Positions 8,474 through 18,581 of a stretch of 32,656 nucleotides of DNA are shown here, one piece after another. The translations under genes and the position numbers were made by a program. The stretch covers positions 1-32,656 of the forward strand of contig JAPPGV010000076.1 in the NCBI GenBank assembly GCA_028821235.1, read 5' to 3'. The number at the start of each line of letters is the position of its first letter. Position 1 is the first letter of the stretch. The stretch comes from a bacterium. Lineage in GTDB: Bacteria; Actinomycetota; Acidimicrobiia; Spongiisociales; Spongiisociaceae. The notes below the pieces were generated by a model, which made no database searches, was not told where the DNA came from, and saw nothing but the letters and a program-made list of their open reading frames with translations.

Positions 8474-8479
8474 AATAAT
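8474..8479 (+). promoter_or_regulatory. -10 box for a probable leaderless transcript of the tlyA unit
   Basis: AATAAT (five of six bases of TATAAT) lies 7 nt before the ATG at 8487. An AGGAG follows it, but only 1 nt before the ATG, too close to work as a Shine-Dalgarno sequence. This supports leaderless initiation of the tlyA-recN group. Confidence 0.4.
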
Positions 8480-8486
8480 TAGGAGC

Positions 8487-8732
8487 ATGAGCCAAGCTCC
8501 CGAGCATCCCACCCATCCGGGGCCGGAGGGCCAACCGCCCGCTGAAGCCACCATCGAGGCCTACGTGCGCGCGGTAGAGGGGTTGGAGGCCGACCGGCTA
8601 GCAGGTCCGGCCGCCGCGCTGGCCGAGCTCCTAGAGGCCCGTTTGGGGGGTGCCGACGCTCCGGAGGCTCGCCGGGTGCTCGACGACCTGCTGGCCGACT
8701 CCGGCCACGCGACCCACCAGACCGGGGAATGA
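8487..8732 (+). CDS. Small hypothetical protein upstream of tlyA
   Basis: The 81-residue protein has a Pro-rich N-terminus followed by an Ala/Leu/Glu-rich helical stretch (IEAYVRAVEG to VLDDLLADSG). It has no membrane segment or known motif. Support comes from context: a -10 box in leaderless position and an ATGA overlap with tlyA (8729-8732). M. tuberculosis also has a small uncharacterised ORF (Rv1693) directly before tlyA; homology between the two is not demonstrated. Function unknown. Confidence 0.65.
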   Translation: MSQAPEHPTHPGPEGQPPAEATIEAYVRAVEGLEADRLAGPAAALAELLEARLGGADAPEARRVLDDLLADSGHATHQTGE

Positions 8733-9502
8733 TGCAGCGATTGGACGTCGAGATGGTCCGGCGCCGGCTGGTCGGCTCGCGGAGCGCGGCCGCCCGGGCG
8801 ATCCGGGAGGGGAGGGTGATCGTGGCCGGCATACCGCTGCCGAAGCCTGCCACCCTGGTGAGCAAGGGCACCCCGCTGCGCTGGGCTGCGTCCCCGCCAC
8901 GCTATGTCAGCCGGGGCGGGCTCAAGCTGGAGGCCGCCCTGGAGGAGTTCGATGTGGACGTTGCGGGGCTCGACGCCGTCGACGTGGGTGCTTCCACCGG
9001 GGGCTTCACCCAGTGCCTGCTGGAACACGGCGCAGCGCGGGTGGTGGCGGTCGATGTCGGATACGGGCAGCTGCACGAGTATCTCCGCGATGACCCCCGG
9101 GTCACGGTCGTGGAACGGACCAACATTCGTCACGCCGACCCCGATCACCTCGGGGCCCCCTTCGGTGTGATCGTCGCCGACGTCTCCTTCATCTCGCTCC
9201 TGACGATCGCTCCGGCACTGGTGGGTCTAGGGAACACCGGCAGCCACTACATCCTGCTGGTCAAGCCCCAGTTCGAGGCCGGACCCGGCTCGGTCGACCG
9301 GCGGGGCGTGCTGCGCGACCCGGCGCTGTGGGACCGGACGGTCGCCGCCACCGTCACCGGACTGTCCGCACGCGGCCTGGGAACGGTCGGCCTACTCCGT
9401 TCGCCCCTCGAGGGGGCCAACGGGAACCGAGAGGTCCTGGGATGGTTCCGCCAGGGTCCCATGGTCATCGACCTGGAGAGGGCCGTGAAGGGCCTCCGAT
9501 GA
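8729..9502 (+). CDS. tlyA: TlyA family rRNA 2'-O-cytidine methyltransferase
   Basis: The 257-residue protein has an N-terminal S4 RNA-binding domain (about 3-60) and an FtsJ/RrmJ-type methyltransferase domain. SRGGLKLEAAL carries a conserved Lys (Lys66). The SAM-binding motif is DVGASTGGFTQC (85-96), followed by VIVADVSFIS and LLVKPQFE with further catalytic Asp and Lys residues. TlyA methylates 16S C1409 and 23S C1920 in mycobacteria and confers capreomycin sensitivity. An ATG-ATG pair at 8729/8732 makes the exact start uncertain by one codon. It overlaps both neighbours by 4 bp. Confidence 0.93.
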   Translation: MMQRLDVEMVRRRLVGSRSAAARAIREGRVIVAGIPLPKPATLVSKGTPLRWAASPPRYVSRGGLKLEAALEEFDVDVAGLDAVDVGASTGGFTQCLLEHGAARVVAVDVGYGQLHEYLRDDPRVTVVERTNIRHADPDHLGAPFGVIVADVSFISLLTIAPALVGLGNTGSHYILLVKPQFEAGPGSVDRRGVLRDPALWDRTVAATVTGLSARGLGTVGLLRSPLEGANGNREVLGWFRQGPMVIDLERAVKGLR

Positions 9503-10320
9503 GGATCGCGCTGGTCCCTCACATCCGCCAGGGCCACACGGTGGCCTGGACTAGGGCCCTCGTGGCCGCCCTCGGCGACCGGGGAGTCGAGGTGGTGGCG
9601 GCGCCGGACGCCGCCGACCTCATCGGCGTGGCCTCGACCTCCTTCGGCGGGAGGGACGGCCTCGACCTCGTGGTGGCCATCGGAGGCGACGGAACGGTTC
9701 TGAAGGCGGTACGGCTGGGGAGGGGCAGCGGGGCACCGGTCTGCGGGATCAACGACGGGCGCCTGGGCTACCTGGCGGAAGCCCTACCCGACGATCTTCC
9801 GGCATTCCTGGACCGGATGGCGGCCGGCGCGTGGCTCACGTCGGAGCGGATGTTGCTGGCCGCCTCCATCAACGGCGCCCCTCCCACGATCGGCCTCAAC
9901 GACGTGGTGGTGGAGAAGGTAGAGAACCAGCGGACCGTCCGCCTCGCCATCTCGATAGACGGGGAGCCCTTCATCAACTACCCGGCCGACGGGGTGGTGG
10001 TGGCGACCGCAACCGGCTCCACCGCCTACAACCTCTCTGCCGGGGGGCCGCTCATCGACCCGGCGCTGGAGGTGATGGTGATGACACCGGTCGCACCCCA
10101 TTACCTATTCTCCCGAGCCATGGTGTTCCCGCCGCATCACAGGCTCCGTTTCGAGGTCATGGAGGACCGCCCGGCGGGGGTGGGCGTTGACGGCAGGGAG
10201 GTCGCCATCATGCGTCCGGGTGACTGGATCGAGGTCGAGGGCGCCGGTCACGTGACGTTCGCCCGCTTCGCCGAGCGCTCCTTCCCGGCATCCGTGAAGC
10301 AGAAGTTCTCGCTGGCCTGA
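9499..10320 (+). CDS. nadK: NAD kinase
   Basis: The 273-residue protein makes NADP from NAD and ATP or polyphosphate. It shows GGDGT (62-66) followed by VLKAVR, NDGRLGYL (85-92), and the conserved TGSTAYNLSAGGPL and VDGRE segments of the second domain. The ATG at 9499 overlaps the tlyA stop in ATGA. The tlyA-ppnK-recN order is standard for Actinobacteria. Confidence 0.95.
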   Translation: MRIALVPHIRQGHTVAWTRALVAALGDRGVEVVAAPDAADLIGVASTSFGGRDGLDLVVAIGGDGTVLKAVRLGRGSGAPVCGINDGRLGYLAEALPDDLPAFLDRMAAGAWLTSERMLLAASINGAPPTIGLNDVVVEKVENQRTVRLAISIDGEPFINYPADGVVVATATGSTAYNLSAGGPLIDPALEVMVMTPVAPHYLFSRAMVFPPHHRLRFEVMEDRPAGVGVDGREVAIMRPGDWIEVEGAGHVTFARFAERSFPASVKQKFSLA

Positions 10321-10323
10321 CCC

Positions 10324-11931
10324 GTGCTTGACGAGCTGTCGGTCCAAAACCTCGGGATCATCGATACCGCCCGGGTGGGGTTCACGCCCGGAATGGTGGT
10401 GGTGAGCGGCGAGACCGGAGCAGGTAAGACCCTGATGCTGGGCGCCCTCCGGATGCTCACCGGGGCTCCCGCCCGTTCCGCGCTCATCGGGCCGCACGGT
10501 GAGGAGACGCGGGTCGAGGGCAGGTTCTTCCTCGACGGGGAGGAGGTGGTCGTCGCCCGCTCGATACACCCGGGAGGAAGCCGCGCCTACCTCGACGGCC
10601 GCATGGTCCCGGCCCGAGCACTGTCCGAGAGGCTCGGAGGGGAGGTGGAGATCGTGGGCCAGCACGATCCGATCTCTCTCACCCGTTCACGGACGGTCCG
10701 CGCTCTGATCGATCTCCGGCTCCGATCCGGCCTCGTCCTGGACGACTACCGGGACGCCTGGCGGGCGCTCCGCGAAGTGCAGGCCCTCCGGGCGGAACTG
10801 GGTGGGGGCACGCGGGCGCTGGCACGCGAGATGGATCTGCTGGCCTACCAGGTCGGCGAGATCGATCGGGCCGACTTCCGGCCCGGCGAGGACGAAGAGT
10901 TGGAGATGGAGTCGAAAAGGCTCGGAAACGCCGAGGAGGTGGCCGAGCTCCTGGCGGAGGCACACCGGGACCTGAGCGCGGCCCGCGACCGCGTCGGCCC
11001 GGTGGTGGATGCGGGCCGGCGGGTTCGGGACCTCGATCCGGCCCGGGGCCCTCTCGCCGAACTCGTAGAGAGCCTCGAGGCCACCCTCACCGACACCCTG
11101 AGCGTTACGAGGGAGGCATGGGAAGCGACCGAGCCGGACCCCGGGGCGCTGGCCCGCGTCAACCAGCGCCTGAACCTGCTGGGCGACCTGCGCCGCAAGT
11201 ACGGATCGGACATCGAGGAGATACTCACCTTCCGGCGCCGGGCTCAGACCCGCCTGGCGGAGATCGAGGGCCTGGTGGAACGGGCGTCCCAGCTGGACGC
11301 GGAACATGCCACGGCCAGTGGCCACCTGTTCGAGGCCGGGCGAGAACTCCGGCAGGCTCGCCGGGACGCCTCCGCCCGGATCGCCGAGAGCGCCTGCGGG
11401 CACTTGCGTGAGCTCGGGATCAGCGATCCGGTGCTGCGGGTCAAGATCGGGGAGGCCGAGCCGCGGGCGTTCGGGGCCGACACCGTGGAGTTGCTGTTCG
11501 CATCCGACTCCCGGCTCGCCCCCGGCCCGGTGGGCAAGGTTGCATCGGGGGGAGAGTTGAGCCGCCTGGTCCTGGCCCTGCGGCTGGCTTCCGGGACCGG
11601 CGCCGCCCGGGTCGTGGCCTTCGACGAGATCGACTCCGGGGTCGGAGGGACGACCGCCCTGGCAATGGGTTCCAAGCTGGCCCACTTGTCCGAGGACCGC
11701 CAGACCCTCTGCGTCAGCCACCTCCCCCAGGTGGCGGCCTTTGCCGACACGCACATCGTGGTGGAACGGGAAGGCCCCCGCGCCGGGGTGCGGCTGGTCG
11801 AGGAGGATGCCCGACTCCGCGAGCTGTCCCGGATGCTCTCCGGGCTGGCCGACTCGGAGCGGGGCCACCATCATGCCCGCGAGCTCCGTTCCCTCGCCAT
11901 GGCGAGGCGAGCGCCGGTCCCGACCGCGTGA
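10324..11931 (+). CDS. recN: DNA repair protein RecN
   Basis: The 535-residue SMC-like ATPase is slightly shorter than usual. Walker A is GETGAGKT (29-36) after the typical LSVQNLGIID opening. VGQHD follows, then a central coiled-coil region (about 150-360), the ABC signature ASGGELSRLV and Walker B VVAFDEIDSGVGG. RecN acts early in double-strand break repair. GTG 10324 begins 3 bp after the NAD kinase stop. This gene may be linked in function to the PafBC damage regulators near the window start, but no operator is visible. Confidence 0.94.
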   Translation: MLDELSVQNLGIIDTARVGFTPGMVVVSGETGAGKTLMLGALRMLTGAPARSALIGPHGEETRVEGRFFLDGEEVVVARSIHPGGSRAYLDGRMVPARALSERLGGEVEIVGQHDPISLTRSRTVRALIDLRLRSGLVLDDYRDAWRALREVQALRAELGGGTRALAREMDLLAYQVGEIDRADFRPGEDEELEMESKRLGNAEEVAELLAEAHRDLSAARDRVGPVVDAGRRVRDLDPARGPLAELVESLEATLTDTLSVTREAWEATEPDPGALARVNQRLNLLGDLRRKYGSDIEEILTFRRRAQTRLAEIEGLVERASQLDAEHATASGHLFEAGRELRQARRDASARIAESACGHLRELGISDPVLRVKIGEAEPRAFGADTVELLFASDSRLAPGPVGKVASGGELSRLVLALRLASGTGAARVVAFDEIDSGVGGTTALAMGSKLAHLSEDRQTLCVSHLPQVAAFADTHIVVEREGPRAGVRLVEEDARLRELSRMLSGLADSERGHHHARELRSLAMARRAPVPTA

Positions 11932-11955
11932 GTACGGCCCGCATCGCCCGGATGA

Positions 11956-13650
<1,695 letters not shown>

Positions 13651-13657
13651 CCGGGTA

Positions 13658-14536
13658 ATGCGGCGCCATCTGAACGGCTACCTGGCCGTCCTGTCGGTGG
13701 AGCGGGGTCTCAGCGACAACACCATCACCGCCTACCGGCGCGACCTGGAGCATTACCTTGACTTCCTGGGTGACCGATCCGCCGCGCCGGAACTGGTGGA
13801 CGATTTCCTGGCCTGCCTCCATCAGGATGGCATGCGTTCCACCACCATCGCGCGGAGGCTGGCCGCGGTGCGAGGCTTTCACCGGTTCCTGGTGGCTGAG
13901 GACCAGGCCCAGGAAGACCCCACCCGGTTCACCGAGACACCGAGGACCCGGATGGGCTTCCCCAAGGCCCTCGATGTCCACGAGGCTATCCGGCTGGTGG
14001 AGGCACCGCCGTCGGACACGGCGCTCGGAAGGCGCGACCGGGCACTACTGGAAACCCTCTACGGCACCGCGGTCCGGGTCAGCGAGCTGGTCGACCTCGA
14101 TCTGACCGATATGGACATCGACACGCTGAGCGCCATGGTCACCGGCAAGGGTGGCAAGCAACGACTCGTACTCCTGGGCAAGCCGGCCGGCCGGGCCATA
14201 GGCGCCTACCTGCCCGACCGGCTTGAGATGTGCCGGAGCCGGAGGGATCACGACGCGTTGTTCGTGAACGCCCGCGGCGGGCGGCTGAGCCGCCAGGGTG
14301 TCTTCGGGATCGTTCGCGCCCATGCGGAGGCGGTGGGCATACCCCGGACCCGCATCTCGCCCCACGTGCTCCGCCACTCGGCCGCGACCCACATGGTGGA
14401 GAGGGGCGCCGACCTCCGCACCGTGCAGGAGATGCTCGGGCACGCCAGCCTCTCCACCACCCAGGTCTACACCCGGATGTCACTCCAGCACCTACACGAG
14501 GTGTACGTGGAGGCCCATCCGAGGGCCCTTCGGTAG
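13658..14536 (+). CDS. xerD: Tyrosine recombinase XerD
   Basis: The 292-residue site-specific recombinase has a SAM-like N-terminal core-binding domain (HLNGYLAVLSVERGLSDNT) and a C-terminal catalytic domain. All catalytic residues are present: Arg140 (TAVRVSEL), Lys167 region (GKGGKQR), His236 and Arg239 (HVLRHS), His262 (GHASLS) and nucleophile Tyr271 (VYTRM). XerD works with XerC at dif to resolve chromosome dimers. ATG 13658 matches the usual N-terminus. A GTG at 13625 would add 11 residues and overlap pyrG. XerD rather than XerC is inferred from the pyrG-xerD-scpA order. Confidence 0.92.
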   Translation: MRRHLNGYLAVLSVERGLSDNTITAYRRDLEHYLDFLGDRSAAPELVDDFLACLHQDGMRSTTIARRLAAVRGFHRFLVAEDQAQEDPTRFTETPRTRMGFPKALDVHEAIRLVEAPPSDTALGRRDRALLETLYGTAVRVSELVDLDLTDMDIDTLSAMVTGKGGKQRLVLLGKPAGRAIGAYLPDRLEMCRSRRDHDALFVNARGGRLSRQGVFGIVRAHAEAVGIPRTRISPHVLRHSAATHMVERGADLRTVQEMLGHASLSTTQVYTRMSLQHLHEVYVEAHPRALR

Positions 14537-14678
14537 AAGGATGCTGGAAAGTGTCCAGTTGCTCTGCAGCCGGTAAAGGAACCCCCGGTCGAAGTGTGAA
14601 GCGCCGACCATCGCCGTCTTCTTCCGCACCCTCCGGGATGTCTCGCGACCCGGAACGCCACGTGTGAAGGGACCGAGG
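14537..14678. other. Intergenic spacer between xerD and the HD-domain gene
   Basis: A 142-bp gap with no supported ORF. A small inverted repeat CTGGA-N5-TCCAG follows the xerD stop, but it has no T-run and is too weak to call a terminator. Confidence 0.4.
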
Positions 14679-15170
14679 ATGCGCCCCCTCCACCTGGCGG
14701 GCCGCCTGCTCGACGTCATTCTCGCCCGGCCGCTGAGACCGCGGGAGCAGACCGAGGTGGCGACGTTGTTGACGACCGATGCGGAACGGTCGATGTATTG
14801 GGACCAGCCACGGGCCGATCAGCGCCACGGGTTGGCCGCGGCTCGGCTGGTCCGGTCAGCCCGGCCCGGCCGGACCGACCTGGTTCGGGCGGCGCTGCTG
14901 CACGACGTGGGAAAGCGCCACTCCCGGCTGGGACCGATGGGACGGTCCGTGGCGACCGTCCTGGGCCGGCTCGGCATCGGGGGCTCGGCCAGATTCGTCG
15001 ACTACCTGGACCATGGCCGGATCGCCGCACTGGAGCTGGATCGGGCGGGCGCCGATCCGCTGGTGGTCGCGTTCGCGCTCCATCACCACCGCGACCGCCC
15101 CCAGGAGATCTCTCGCGAGGACTGGCAACTGCTCCAGGCGGCCGATCGCGCCGTGCCGGGAGGGAGTTGA
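14679..15170 (+). CDS. HD-domain protein, putative phosphohydrolase
   Basis: The 163-residue protein has an HD-superfamily core: a first His in QRHGLAAARL, the HD pair in LLHDVGKRH, and a later His-rich segment FALHHHRDRP. These are metal ligands of HD phosphohydrolases acting on nucleotides or cyclic nucleotides; the substrate is unknown. ATG 14679 is chosen because AAGGGA lies 6 nt upstream; a GTG at 14664 is the alternative. It lies between xerD and scpA, where mycobacteria carry other genes including a ParA-like one. Confidence 0.77.
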   Translation: MRPLHLAGRLLDVILARPLRPREQTEVATLLTTDAERSMYWDQPRADQRHGLAAARLVRSARPGRTDLVRAALLHDVGKRHSRLGPMGRSVATVLGRLGIGGSARFVDYLDHGRIAALELDRAGADPLVVAFALHHHRDRPQEISREDWQLLQAADRAVPGGS

Positions 15171-15223
15171 GAACTCATCGCCCCACCGGATCGGTGTTCC
15201 TCGGTTTCCGCGAGACCGGCGCC

Positions 15224-15229
15224 TACCAT
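15224..15229 (+). promoter_or_regulatory. -10 box placing an mRNA 5' end at a short ORF before scpA
   Basis: TACCAT lies 6 nt before the ATG at 15236, identical in sequence and spacing to the box before tatB. It implies a leaderless transcript beginning with the 8-codon ORF. Confidence 0.4.
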
Positions 15230-15235
15230 CAGCGT

Positions 15236-15262
15236 ATGACGAGTCGAGGCGTGCCGGTATGA
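15236..15262 (+). CDS. Eight-residue leader ORF coupled to scpA
   Basis: The ORF encodes MTSRGVPV and then TGA. Its stop overlaps the scpA ATG in ATGA (15259-15262). The ATG lies 6 nt after a -10 box, so it would be the first codon of a leaderless mRNA, and scpA would be reached by termination-reinitiation. No known peptide function. The ORF could be incidental, but the precise double alignment is notable. Confidence 0.4.
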   Translation: MTSRGVPV

Positions 15263-16017
15263 CCTACGAGGTGGAGACTCCCGTCTTCGTAGGTCCTCTC
15301 GAGCTGCTCCTCAAGTTGGTCAGCCGCCGCCATGTCGACATCATGGAGGTCAACATCTCCCGCGTCATAGAGGACTACCTGGCCTCCATCGAGGAGAAGG
15401 AGGTCAACCTCGAACTGGCCTCCGGTTTCGTACTGATGGCGGCGATGCTCATCCACCTCAAGGCCCGTTTCCTGTTGCCGGAGCCCGACCAGTTGGATCT
15501 CGAGGACGAGATGGACCTGCTCGACCAGCGGGACCGGCTGCTGGCCCGCCTGCTCGGCTTCCTGACCTACCAGGGAGTCGCGACAGTCCTCCGTGAGCGC
15601 TTGAGGCAGGGTGCGCAGTACGTGGGCCGCTCCGTCGGCATCGACCAGGATCTCGGCACCCGGCACCCGCCGGCCCTACCGGAAGGGGTGACACCGGCCG
15701 CGCTGGCCGAGATCATGACCTCGCTGGACGAGGAAGTACGCGCCGAGGTTGAAATCCCGATGGACCACTTCGATCTCGATCTCCCGTCGGTTGAGGAGGC
15801 CATCGCCGCCATCCGGAGGAGGGTGGCCGCGGAGCTGGAGTCCACCTTCGAGCGGCTGGTGGCTCACTGCTCGAGCAGGGCGGAGGTGGCGGCCTACTTC
15901 CTGGCGATCCTGGAACTGGCCCGATGGGGATTGGTATCCGTATCCCAGGAGGATCCGGAGGACATCTCGGTCCGTCACTCCGAAGGCAGCCCCGCCGGTG
16001 GCCGGGTCGGCCTGTGA
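15259..16017 (+). CDS. scpA: Segregation and condensation protein ScpA
   Basis: The 252-residue kleisin subunit of the bacterial SMC complex shows the N-terminal SMC-binding region (VFVGPLELLLKLVSRRHVDI) and the conserved ASGFVLMAAMLIHLKARFLL helix. The C-terminal winged-helix segment contains AYFLAILELARWGLV. It bridges the SMC heads with ScpB in chromosome condensation. ATG 15259 fits the family start. The stop overlaps the scpB GTG by 4 bp. Confidence 0.94.
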   Translation: MTYEVETPVFVGPLELLLKLVSRRHVDIMEVNISRVIEDYLASIEEKEVNLELASGFVLMAAMLIHLKARFLLPEPDQLDLEDEMDLLDQRDRLLARLLGFLTYQGVATVLRERLRQGAQYVGRSVGIDQDLGTRHPPALPEGVTPAALAEIMTSLDEEVRAEVEIPMDHFDLDLPSVEEAIAAIRRRVAAELESTFERLVAHCSSRAEVAAYFLAILELARWGLVSVSQEDPEDISVRHSEGSPAGGRVGL

Positions 16018-16592
16018 ACACTCCCGCCGCCCTCGAAGCGATCCTCTTCGTCGCCGAGCATCCCGTTCCGGAGTCCGAGCTGGCCCAGGTCCTGGAGACA
16101 CCGCTCACCACGGTCAGGGACGTTTTGAACAACTGGGCGCGCGAGTTGGAGGCCGATGACCGCGGTATCGCGCTCCGCCACGTGGCGGGCGGGTGGCGCC
16201 TCTACACCAAACCGGAGGCACTGCCTTACCTTGAGCGTTTCGCCACCACCGACGACGGGGCCCGGCTGTCGCCGGCCGCCCTCGAGGTGCTGGCCGTGGT
16301 GGCGTACCGCCAACCTGTCACGCGCGGCCAGATCTCCGAGCTGCGCGGGGTTGACTCCGCCTCCGCCCTCCGGACCCTGGTACGCCGCGGCCTGGTCGCC
16401 GAGGAGGGCCGGCTCTCCACCCCCGGCAATCCCGCCATCTACGGCACCACGGGACGCCTCCTCGAAGCCCTGGGCATGGCGTCCCTGGCCGATCTGCCGC
16501 CCCTCACCGACCACATGCCCGCGCCCGAGATGGCGGAGGCGCTGGACCGCCCGCCGACCCGTTCCGGTGAGCTCCCGACCACCGAGGGCTGA
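16014..16592 (+). CDS. scpB: Segregation and condensation protein ScpB
   Basis: The 192-residue protein has two winged-helix domains. The first starts at ALEAILFVAEHPVPESELA. The second contains LSPAALEVLAVVAYRQPVTR and the ScpB signature around ISELRGVDSASALRTLVRRG. It dimerises and binds the ScpA kleisin. GTG 16014 overlaps the scpA stop (GTGA). The frame is open further upstream, but that part is a shadow of scpA. The C-terminal 26 bp overlap the pseudouridine synthase gene. Confidence 0.93.
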   Translation: MNTPAALEAILFVAEHPVPESELAQVLETPLTTVRDVLNNWARELEADDRGIALRHVAGGWRLYTKPEALPYLERFATTDDGARLSPAALEVLAVVAYRQPVTRGQISELRGVDSASALRTLVRRGLVAEEGRLSTPGNPAIYGTTGRLLEALGMASLADLPPLTDHMPAPEMAEALDRPPTRSGELPTTEG

Positions 16593-17331
16593 ACGCCTTC
16601 AGAAGGTGATCGCCAGGAGCGGTCTGGCCTCCCGCCGGGTAGCCGATTCGATGATCCTGGACGGTCGGGTACGCGTGGACGGGCAGACCGCCGTCCCCGG
16701 CCAGAGGGTGGATCCCGGCCGGGCCGAGGTGGTGGTCGACGGGGTCCCGCTCCCGGTCGATCCCGATCTGGTCTACTACCTGCTGCACAAGCCGTTGGGG
16801 GTGATCAGCACCACCAGCGACCCCCACGGCCGGACGCCGGTGGTCGACCTGGTGCCCTCCCATCCCATGGTGTACCCCGTCGGACGCCTCGATGCGGACT
16901 CGACCGGGCTGCTGCTCCTGACCAACGACGGCTCCTTCGCCAACCTCGTCGCCCATCCGCGCTCAGGCATCACCAAGACCTACGAGGTGCTGGTTCGGGG
17001 GAGTCCATCCCCGGCCGACCTGACCCGGCTCCGCCGGGGCGTCGAGCTGGAGGACGGCCCGGCCGTGCCGGTGGCGGTGCGTAGGATCGGTGCGGCAGGA
17101 GGACGCTCCCATCTCGAGTTGATCATGGCCGAAGGACGCAACCGAGAGGTTCGCCGCCTGTGCGCGGCGGCCGGTTATCCGGTGGTGCGCCTCCACAGGG
17201 TGGCTATCGGCCCCCTGCGCGACCGGGCGCTCAAGCCCGGGGATTGGCGGAACCTCGACGTGAACGAGGTGCGGGCGTTCCATCGGGCAAGCAAGGGACT
17301 ACGGGTCCATCACGGCGGGACGCCCGGATGA
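16567..17331 (+). CDS. rluB: RluB-type 23S rRNA pseudouridine synthase
   Basis: The 254-residue protein has an N-terminal S4 domain (ERLQKVIARSGLASRR opening) and an RsuA/RluB catalytic domain. The catalytic Asp lies in GRLDADSTGLLLLTNDG, and C-terminal GRNREVRRL and VVRLHRVAIG follow. It isomerises uridine in 23S rRNA. GTG 16567 is used because later starts would cut the conserved ERLQK. It lies in the scpA-scpB-rlu-cmk-der order common to Actinobacteria and ends in ATGA with aroA. Confidence 0.91.
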   Translation: MSSRPPRAERLQKVIARSGLASRRVADSMILDGRVRVDGQTAVPGQRVDPGRAEVVVDGVPLPVDPDLVYYLLHKPLGVISTTSDPHGRTPVVDLVPSHPMVYPVGRLDADSTGLLLLTNDGSFANLVAHPRSGITKTYEVLVRGSPSPADLTRLRRGVELEDGPAVPVAVRRIGAAGGRSHLELIMAEGRNREVRRLCAAAGYPVVRLHRVAIGPLRDRALKPGDWRNLDVNEVRAFHRASKGLRVHHGGTPG

Positions 17332-18581
17332 ACACCTATGAAGTGAGGCCTCGAACGGTTGCCGACCGCACGGTCAGGCCGCCGGGCTCCAAGAGCATCA
17401 CCAACCGAGCCCTGATAGCCGCCGCCCTCGCCGCGGGTGAGTCCCGCCTCGCCAACCCGCTCCGGAGCGACGACACCGCCGCCATGATCGGATGCCTCCG
17501 GAATCTGGGTGTCCATGTCTCGGAAACCGGTGACGGGTTGGTAGTGAGATCCGACGGCGTGCTACGGGGCGGAGGGCGCCTCGACGCGCGAGCCTCCGGA
17601 ACGACCGCCCGCTTCATCACCGCCGCCGCGGCGCTCGCCGGCGGTCCGAGCGTCATCGACGGGACCGCCCGGATGCGGGAGCGACCCATCGGGCCCCTCG
17701 TGGCGGCGCTCCGGGGTCTCGGGGTGGAAATCGACGCCGACCGGGACGGCTCGTACCCGCCGGTCCGGACATCCGGAGGGGGTATCCGGGGCGGCCGGAT
17801 CACGATCGACGGGACCGTCTCCAGCCAGTTCATCTCGGCCGTGCTGCTCAGCTCGCCGCGAGCGGCGCGGACCGTGACGATCCGGCTGTCCGAGGGGACG
17901 GTGTCCCGCCCCTACCTGACCACGACGTTGGAGGTCATGGCCTCCTTCGGGGCCGATGCCCGCTGGATCGACCCCGACACGATCACCGTCGCTCCGACCG
18001 GCTACCGGCCGACCTCGTTCGAGGTGGAGGCCGACGCCTCCGCCGCCGTCTACCCGTGGGCCGCGGCCGCCGTCACCGGCGCCACCATCACGGTGGCCGG
18101 CATCCACCCCCGCAGTACCCAGGCCGACATGGCCGCCCTGGGCGTGCTGGAAGGTATGGGATCGGTGGTGACCACCCCCGGCCGGGGGATCGCGGTGACC
18201 GGCCCTCCGCGCCTGGAGGGCGTGGACGCCGACCTCAACCATTGCCCGGATGCGGCACTTGGCCTGGCGGTGGTCGCCACGTTCGCGCGCTCCTCCACAC
18301 GGTTCACCAACATCGCCAACCTCCGTGTGAAGGAGACCGACCGGCTGGCCGCCCTCGAGGCCGAGCTCACCAGGCTGGGCGCCCGGGTGGAGACGGGGGC
18401 CGACTGGATCGAGATCCATCCCGGTCCGCCCCGCCCGGCGTGTATCCGCACCTACGATGACCACCGGATGGCCATGTCCTTCGCGATAGCGGGCCTGGTC
18501 CGGCCCGGAATCGTCATCGAGGACCCTGACTGCGTGGCCAAGACGTGGCCCGGGTTCTTCGAGATGCTCGAGTGCCTGTGA
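17328..18581 (+). CDS. aroA: 3-phosphoshikimate 1-carboxyvinyltransferase (EPSP synthase)
   Basis: The 417-residue enzyme of the shikimate pathway joins shikimate-3-phosphate and PEP. It shows PPGSKSITNRALIAAALA near the N-terminus, ASGTTARFITAAAALAGG, RERPIGPLVAALRGLG, SSQFISAVLLS, VKETDRLAALEAEL, DDHRMAMSFAIAGL and DPDCVAKTWPGFFEML. ATG 17328 overlaps the preceding stop by 4 bp; upstream extension is a shadow. Its stop overlaps cmk in GTGA. M. tuberculosis has no aroA between rlu and cmk; aroA-cmk pairing occurs in other bacteria. Confidence 0.95.
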   Translation: MNTYEVRPRTVADRTVRPPGSKSITNRALIAAALAAGESRLANPLRSDDTAAMIGCLRNLGVHVSETGDGLVVRSDGVLRGGGRLDARASGTTARFITAAAALAGGPSVIDGTARMRERPIGPLVAALRGLGVEIDADRDGSYPPVRTSGGGIRGGRITIDGTVSSQFISAVLLSSPRAARTVTIRLSEGTVSRPYLTTTLEVMASFGADARWIDPDTITVAPTGYRPTSFEVEADASAAVYPWAAAAVTGATITVAGIHPRSTQADMAALGVLEGMGSVVTTPGRGIAVTGPPRLEGVDADLNHCPDAALGLAVVATFARSSTRFTNIANLRVKETDRLAALEAELTRLGARVETGADWIEIHPGPPRPACIRTYDDHRMAMSFAIAGLVRPGIVIEDPDCVAKTWPGFFEMLECL

